Positions 59,532-64,000 of a DNA stretch of 64,000 nucleotides are shown here, piece after piece. The notes beneath the pieces are model-generated. The model saw only the letters and a list, made by a program, of their open reading frames with translations, had not been told where the DNA came from and made no database searches. Origin of the DNA: Allokutzneria sp. NRRL B-24872 (GTDB lineage Bacteria; Actinomycetota; Actinomycetes; Mycobacteriales; Pseudonocardiaceae); contig NZ_MUMH01000064.1 in assembly GCF_002155965.1 (NCBI RefSeq), positions 1 to 64,000 on the forward strand, written 5' to 3'. Position 1 is the stretch's first letter. Each line of letters begins with the position of its first letter. The position numbers and the translations under genes were made by a program.

Positions 59532-60904
59532 TGTCGCTGCGGAAGCGCCTGGTCCTGACCATGCTGGGCATGCTGGTGGTGTGCCTCTTCGCGTCGGTCG
59601 GCGCGATTTTCGGCGCGTTGCAGGACTGGAGCGGTGACGCCAACGACGACGTGCTTTCGGCCATGGGAAAGGACTTCCGCGAAGAAGTTCTGACGCGCGG
59701 ACCTCAGGTGGAGCCTGCCGGAACCGCAGGAAGGCTGTGGCAGGCGTCCGCCACTGAGGGGAGAATTCCCTCGTTCTTCCAAGTTCGCCAACCCGATGGG
59801 CGAGTGTTGAGCACATCGTCCTTTGGTTCTGCGCCAACGCTTCCGGAGCGACTTGAAGTGCGCGAGCGGTTTCTCACACTGCCGGGCTGGCTCGTGTGGA
59901 CTTCGCCGGTGAACGAGGGGGGGCCGCTTGTTGTCGCTGCTATGCGAACCGCCGCAACTGATGAGCTGATGGGGCGCGTGACCAACGTCGCGATCGTCTG
60001 CACCGCGGTGGGACTGGTCGTCGTCGCCCTGCTTTCGCTGCGTTTTGTGCGGCGTGGACTGAAACCGCTCGACGACATCGCCGATACAGCTGCCGCAATC
60101 GGTGATGGTGATCTGGCTCGGCGGATCGAGGGCGCTGGGCCGGACACCGAGGTCGGCAAGCTCGGGTCGGCGCTCAACGCGATGCTCGGCCAGATCGAAG
60201 CGGCTTTCCGGCAGCGCGAGGAATCGGAGGAGCGCCTGCGCAGGTTCGTCGCGGACGCCTCGCACGAACTGCGGACGCCGATCGCCACGATCCGGGGCTA
60301 CGCCGAGCTCTTCCGGCGCGGAGCAGCCGCGCGACCGGACGACCTGGCGATGGCGATGGGGCGGATCGAGTCGGAGTCCGAGCGCATGGGGTCGCTCGTC
60401 GACGAACTGCTGCTGTTGGCGCGGCTCGACCAGGGCAGGCCGCTCGAACACGAGCCGGTCGAGCTGACCGAGCTGGCCGCCGACGCCGTCGCGGACGCGC
60501 TCACCTCGCGGTCAGGACATCGGTTCGAGGTCGAGTACGACGAGCCCGTGACCGTGACCGGCGATGCCGCGCGACTGCGCCAGGTGCTCGGAAACCTTGT
60601 GGGGAACGCGCTCCAGCACACTCCACCGGACACCACGGTGATCGTTCGAGTGTCCACAGAGGACGGTTCGGCGGTCGTCGAGGTCGCCGATGACGGCCCC
60701 GGACTGGACGCCGAGCACGTGTTCGAGCGGTTCTACCGGGGCGAAGCCGCGCGCGCCGCCGACAACGGAGGTGCCGGCCTCGGACTGTCCATTGTGGACT
60801 CGGTCGTGACCGCGCTCGGCGGCTCGGTGTCCGTCCGGTCGGAACCCGGCGAGGGCTCGGCCTTCCGCGTGGTGCTGCCGCTCAGGTCCGGCCCCACGAC
60901 GTGA
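59531..60904 (+). CDS. Sensor histidine kinase
   Basis: This is a 457-residue membrane kinase. There is one helix near residues 8-30, an extracytoplasmic sensor of about 110 residues, a second helix near 150-175 (VAIVCTAVGLVVVALLSLRF), and then HAMP. HisKA has the phospho-His in DASHELRTPIATIRGYAELF, and HATPase_c follows with NLVGNALQHTPP, DDGPGL and GGAGLGLSIVD. The start ATG shares a base with the regulator stop. Its 3' end overlaps the convergent gene at 60882 by 23 bases. Confidence 0.92.
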   Translation: MSLRKRLVLTMLGMLVVCLFASVGAIFGALQDWSGDANDDVLSAMGKDFREEVLTRGPQVEPAGTAGRLWQASATEGRIPSFFQVRQPDGRVLSTSSFGSAPTLPERLEVRERFLTLPGWLVWTSPVNEGGPLVVAAMRTAATDELMGRVTNVAIVCTAVGLVVVALLSLRFVRRGLKPLDDIADTAAAIGDGDLARRIEGAGPDTEVGKLGSALNAMLGQIEAAFRQREESEERLRRFVADASHELRTPIATIRGYAELFRRGAAARPDDLAMAMGRIESESERMGSLVDELLLLARLDQGRPLEHEPVELTELAADAVADALTSRSGHRFEVEYDEPVTVTGDAARLRQVLGNLVGNALQHTPPDTTVIVRVSTEDGSAVVEVADDGPGLDAEHVFERFYRGEAARAADNGGAGLGLSIVDSVVTALGGSVSVRSEPGEGSAFRVVLPLRSGPTT

Positions 60905-61274
60905 TCTCGCCGCCCGGCGCGCACACCACGCGCAGCTCGCCGGGCCCCGTCGCCGACCACGCCTCGTGCTTCGCGTCCGGCTCGACCGTCAGGTGGTAGC
61001 CGTTGCTGAAGCCCAGGTGCAGCTCGCCGTTCTTGAAGATGATCTCCCAGGTCAGCTTCGCGCCGAACAGGGCGAGCGCTTCGGCCACGCGCTGCCTCCC
61101 CGGCCGGAGCCGCACCGGGCCGTCCGGGGTGGACAGCTCGGCGTCGGCCTCGATCGCGATCACGGCGCCGCCGTCGAGCAGGAGCGTCAGCGCGTTGTCC
61201 ACGCGGACCTGCGTGACCTCCATGCCCCGGTACGGCAGCGCCCAGCGGTCGCCGAGGTGGATCAGCTCGCCCAT
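60882..61274 (-). CDS. DUF6188-like small protein
   Basis: This is a 130-residue soluble beta-rich protein (LIHLGDRWALPYRGMEVTQV, LTLLLDGGAVIAIEADAEL, FKNGELHLGFSNGYHLTVEP). It resembles DUF6188, small proteins often encoded near type VII-like or polymorphic-toxin genes. Here it lies just downstream of a WxG-type operon on the same strand, so an immunity or accessory role is possible. ATG 61274 has AGG seven bases upstream; GTG 61280 is an alternative. Confidence 0.68.
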   Translation of the reverse strand: MGELIHLGDRWALPYRGMEVTQVRVDNALTLLLDGGAVIAIEADAELSTPDGPVRLRPGRQRVAEALALFGAKLTWEIIFKNGELHLGFSNGYHLTVEPDAKHEAWSATGPGELRVVCAPGGEITSWGRT

Positions 61275-61313
61275 GCGCACAGCCTGCCCGACCAGCGGCG
61301 GACTCGCACGGGG

Positions 61314-62501
61314 TCAGAGGCCGAAGCCGCGTTGCTGGTCGGCTCGGCGCTCCTCCTTGGACTTCTTCGGGTCGGTGGCCTTGTCGTAGACGACCTCGGC
61401 GCCCTTCTCGATGACCACGTCGGTCCCCACCGCGATGCCCGCCGTTGTTGCGGCCTTGCCGATCCGGGTGGTGCCGCCGACCATCGTCGTGAGGATGCTC
61501 TCGCTGATGTTCGCGGCCAGTGCGGCGGGTCCGCTGCTCTGCGACAGGTGCGGGTTCATGGTCTTGGAGGCGAGTGACGCGGGAATCTCCTTCCCGTTCA
61601 CCATCGTCTTGGTGTAGTCGGCGTTGCTCACGATGCGTCCGAGCGGGCTGCGGCGGTCCAGGTAGGTGGTGGCCGTGCTCTCGAACCAGCCGCCGTTGCG
61701 GCGCTTGTTCATCTCTTCGAGCACGTGGCGGATGCCGCCCTGCTTGCGCATCCCCACCATCACCTCCTCCAGCTTCTCGACGAGCGGGAGCAGGTGCTTC
61801 TGCAGCGAGCTGGCCTTGCCGCTCAGCTTGGCCGCGGTGCCGCCGACGCGGGCGAAGGTGGCGCTCATCGCCATGGCGGTGCTGGTGCCCGCGGTGATCC
61901 ACGCGGCGGCGATCGCGGCGAGCCACTGCACGATCACGCCGATGACCAGCTCGGTGATGGCCTCGATGAAGAACTCGACCAGCATGTCGAAGAGGTCGGC
62001 CATGGTGTCGAGGACGTCCTTGATCTCGCGGACGTCGTCGGCGAGATCCTCGACGGCGGTGGCGAAGGACCCCATCTGCGCGCGGAAGGCGGTGGCCGCG
62101 GCGCCGACCCACACGGCCTCGGTCGCGGCGGCGCGGCGGCGCTCGGCGACGGCGACCTCGTCGAGCCAGCTGCCGACCTTGGCCCAGCCCTCGCCGGTGG
62201 CGCGCATCTGCTCGGGATCGCCGATCGCCCACTCCGCGATCTCGACGAGCGGGCTCATCACCAGGGACACCAGGAAGCCGAGTCCGTTGTCCGCCAAGGC
62301 TTTCCCGGGGCTGGCGATGGTCTGCAACAGCTCGGCGCGGCTGCTGACGGTGGCGATCGCGATCTCCGGCGGGGAGGTCGCGTCGGCGAGGTCCTGCGCG
62401 GAGCCGACCCAGGAGCTGCCCCGACCCGCGAGCTGCTCGAACCAGTTCTTCTGCTTGTCCTCGCCCTTGTTCAGCTCGGCGAAGCTGCCCGGCCCCGTCA
62501 C
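61314..62501 (-). CDS. WxG-type large protein, possible type VII secretion substrate
   Basis: This is a 395-residue protein, helical in its first 250 residues, with a W-x-G turn (TEAVWVGAAATAFRAQMG) flanked by long helices as in WXG100/PPE-like secretion substrates. A hydrophobic double-helix region follows (ELVIGVIVQWLAAIAAAWIT). The C-terminal part (RRNGGWFESTATTYLDRR, then AAATTAGIAVGTDV-like glycine-rich sequence) matches no toxin I know. It overlaps the upstream EspC-like gene (GTGA). It is a candidate effector or carrier of an ESX-like system encoded elsewhere. Confidence 0.75.
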   Translation of the reverse strand: MTGPGSFAELNKGEDKQKNWFEQLAGRGSSWVGSAQDLADATSPPEIAIATVSSRAELLQTIASPGKALADNGLGFLVSLVMSPLVEIAEWAIGDPEQMRATGEGWAKVGSWLDEVAVAERRRAAATEAVWVGAAATAFRAQMGSFATAVEDLADDVREIKDVLDTMADLFDMLVEFFIEAITELVIGVIVQWLAAIAAAWITAGTSTAMAMSATFARVGGTAAKLSGKASSLQKHLLPLVEKLEEVMVGMRKQGGIRHVLEEMNKRRNGGWFESTATTYLDRRSPLGRIVSNADYTKTMVNGKEIPASLASKTMNPHLSQSSGPAALAANISESILTTMVGGTTRIGKAATTAGIAVGTDVVIEKGAEVVYDKATDPKKSKEERRADQQRGFGL

Positions 62502-62821
62502 GCCTGGACGTCCTTGCCGAGCGCGGAGAACCCTTGGGACAGAACCGATTCCGTGCCGTTGTAGATCGCGTGCGTCGCGTGCAGCCCTGCCGAGCTCTGC
62601 CGGAGGTACGCGGCGGCTCCCCTGGCGAGCGCACGGCACTCGTCCAGCGCGTCGTAGTAGAACTCCGGCGTGCGGTGCGCCTTGGCGAGCGGGCCGAAGC
62701 ACTCGTCGCTCAACTTCGCCTGGAGCAGCAGGCTTTCCAGCTGGTCGAACTTGGCAGCGAGGCTGTCGCTGCCGTCGGCGTGGCTCAGCAGCGCGTCGGG
62801 CTGGACCTCGTAGCCGTTCAC
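62498..62821 (-). CDS. EspC-like type VII secretion-associated protein
   Basis: This is a 107-residue all-helical protein starting MNGYEVQPDALLSHADGSDS. It looks like the ESX-1 secretion-associated (EspC/DUF2580-type) small partners, with a terminal helix LHATHAIYNGTESVLSQGF. It sits between a YbaB-like gene and a WxG-type gene with four-base overlaps at both ends, so the three are made together. It would form a helical hairpin dimer for export. Confidence 0.75.
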   Translation of the reverse strand: MNGYEVQPDALLSHADGSDSLAAKFDQLESLLLQAKLSDECFGPLAKAHRTPEFYYDALDECRALARGAAAYLRQSSAGLHATHAIYNGTESVLSQGFSALGKDVQA

Positions 62822-63159
62822 TCGGCGACCCCGTTCAGCGCCTTCTTCGCCTCCGCCAGGTGCTCGCCGAGGACCGGCTCCAACTCGGTGTCCACCCGCT
62901 GCGCGGCGGCGGCCGTCGCGAGCCGGATGGTCTTGAGGATGTCCTGCTGCAACGCGGTGTGCGAGCGCTTCACGGCGTCCGGGCTCAGCCGCAGGTCGAG
63001 CACGGCGCCCGCCGGGCTGACGGTCACGGTGACCGCTCCGTCGCCGCTGCGGGCGGTCCCCTGCACCTCGCGCAGCTTGTCCTGCGCCTTGCTGATCTGC
63101 TGCACGCGTTCCTCGAAGGACCGCAGCATCTGTTGGACGCGTTCCTGGTGGCTCGACAT
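62818..63159 (-). CDS. YbaB/EbfC-family protein
   Basis: This is a 113-residue protein with a YbaB-like fold (VQGTARSGDGAVTVTVSPAG then AVLDLRLSPDAVKR). YbaB proteins bind DNA, but in actinomycetes divergent members accompany type VII-like small operons. A coiled first helix carries ERVQQMLRSFEERVQQISKA. GGGGAGGGGTC precedes the ATG. It leads the three-gene operon. Confidence 0.82.
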   Translation of the reverse strand: MSSHQERVQQMLRSFEERVQQISKAQDKLREVQGTARSGDGAVTVTVSPAGAVLDLRLSPDAVKRSHTALQQDILKTIRLATAAAAQRVDTELEPVLGEHLAEAKKALNGVAE

Positions 63160-63239
63160 GACCCCTCCCCGATTTGCTACTGCAAGGACGTTATCGGGAA
63201 CGGGGAGGGGACACGCGCGCTTCGGTGGCAAATGCCCGA

Positions 63240-63938
63240 TCAGGTACGCCTGGCGGGGAGCTGCTTGACCGCGGAGGCGATGAAGCCCAGGTCGCCGATG
63301 ACCTCCTCGGCCCGGTCGCGGTCGGTGTACATGGCGTAGTGCCGCGCGGCGATGGCGTCGGGGTCGGCCTCGCCTGCGCCCTTCTCGACGCGGACGCAGA
63401 CGGTGAGCGTGCCGACGTGGATGCCGTCCGGGGCCAGCTCGGCGTTGAGCCCGATCGCCCAGTTGCGCAGCCCGGACATGGCGATCCCCAGGTTGGCCAG
63501 CATCGGAACGGGCTCGACGGCGGAGGCTCCCGCGCTGAACAGCAGCGTCCCCTCGCCGCGCTCGCGCATGCCCGGCAGCACCTGGCGGACGGCGGCGATC
63601 GCGCCGAGCACGTAGACGTCGAGCTCCCGCTGGGCGGACTCCACGGTCAGCTCGGTGGGGAACTGGAGCTGGGCGGGGTCGATCACGCTCGGGCCGAACA
63701 CGAGGACGTCGACCTCGCCGATCTCCGCGAGCGCCGCGGTGAGGCGCGTGTGGTCGGCGATGTCTGCGGGGTGCGCGTGCGCGTCGATGCCCTCGGCGCG
63801 CAGCTCCTCGACGTAGCTGGCCAGCTTCGCCTCGTTCCTGGCGATCAGGCCGACCCGGAAGCCCTTGCTGCCGAAGAGCCTTGCGGTGGAGAGCCCAACT
63901 CCGGGGCCCACCCCGACGACGGCGACGGTCTTGGTCAC
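63240..63938 (-). CDS. Short-chain dehydrogenase-like protein with altered active site
   Basis: This is a 232-residue Rossmann protein of the SDR family. The nucleotide-binding loop is VGVGPGVGLSTARLF, then PADIADHTRL, and the expected active-site region FSAGASAVEPVPMLANLGIA. The usual Tyr-x-x-x-Lys is absent there (LGIAMSGLRN in its place), so it may not be a normal oxidoreductase. The ATG lies near the window edge. AT-rich bases upstream hold its promoter and probably a divergent regulator outside the window. Confidence 0.8.
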   Translation of the reverse strand: MTKTVAVVGVGPGVGLSTARLFGSKGFRVGLIARNEAKLASYVEELRAEGIDAHAHPADIADHTRLTAALAEIGEVDVLVFGPSVIDPAQLQFPTELTVESAQRELDVYVLGAIAAVRQVLPGMRERGEGTLLFSAGASAVEPVPMLANLGIAMSGLRNWAIGLNAELAPDGIHVGTLTVCVRVEKGAGEADPDAIAARHYAMYTDRDRAEEVIGDLGFIASAVKQLPARRT

Positions 63939-64000
63939 GCGATCCTCCGATAGTTACTAGTTGTGCGTAGACGCATCATCAGTAAGTATTGGACCGCCGC

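Overview
The window reads as chromosomal DNA of a high-GC actinomycete, most likely a Pseudonocardiaceae relative. Many genes start with GTG. It carries a mycothiol synthase, a GlnR-mshD-pst order like that of mycobacteria, LmeA, DUF3073, DUF4395/SseA/DUF1416, an RsiG-type anti-sigma factor and a small AMED_5909-type protein beside a GntR regulator. I cannot name the species from sequence alone.

Layout. 0-10.7 kb is a complete-looking myo-inositol uptake and catabolism locus: a divergent LacI regulator with a double operator, iolG, an iolE-like isomerase/dehydratase, a sugar ABC transporter (binding protein, permease, ATPase), iolC, a Cgl0159-type aldolase-like protein, iolB and iolD. A cluster of palindromic repeats separates iolB from iolD. 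10.7-23.5 kb holds housekeeping and small secreted genes: two MFS transporters, a tandem pair of secreted paralogues, asparaginase, RsiG-like anti-sigma, BKACE enzyme, YgfZ, Fur, an aminodeoxychorismate lyase-like enzyme, SGNH hydrolase, nitrobindin and a 32-residue membrane protein. 23.5-25.4 kb is a sulfur operon (DUF4395-sseA-DUF1416) behind a Cys-containing leader peptide and a candidate attenuator. 25.4-35.8 kb carries thioredoxin-like, lmeA, hydrolase, glnR, mshD, the pstSCAB operon behind PHO-box-like repeats, two Uma2 genes (one decayed) and phoU. 35.8-47 kb carries a very long LytR-CpsA-Psr protein, a GGDEF protein, dus, an EamA transporter, lysA and an L,D-transpeptidase.

47.1-49.6 kb is a small genomic island in the 3' end of a tRNA-Lys(UUU) gene, bounded by 38-bp direct repeats. 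It holds a vapBC pair with a frameshifted toxin and an AT-rich orphan gene, and no integrase. 49.6-56.5 kb has small secreted proteins, an HD-domain protein, a GntR regulator with CTGTACAG sites, a large helicase-associated-domain protein, and a DprA-like plus phosphoribosyltransferase pair resembling the ShosTA toxin-antitoxin arrangement. 56.6-64 kb has an MMPL transporter divergent from a two-component system, then a type VII secretion-like small operon (YbaB-like, EspC-like, WxG-type protein) and an atypical SDR.

A 13-bp palindrome, GTCCACWGTGGAC and close variants, occurs about ten times across the window. It sits mostly inside genes, where it is spelled with codons that are rare here.
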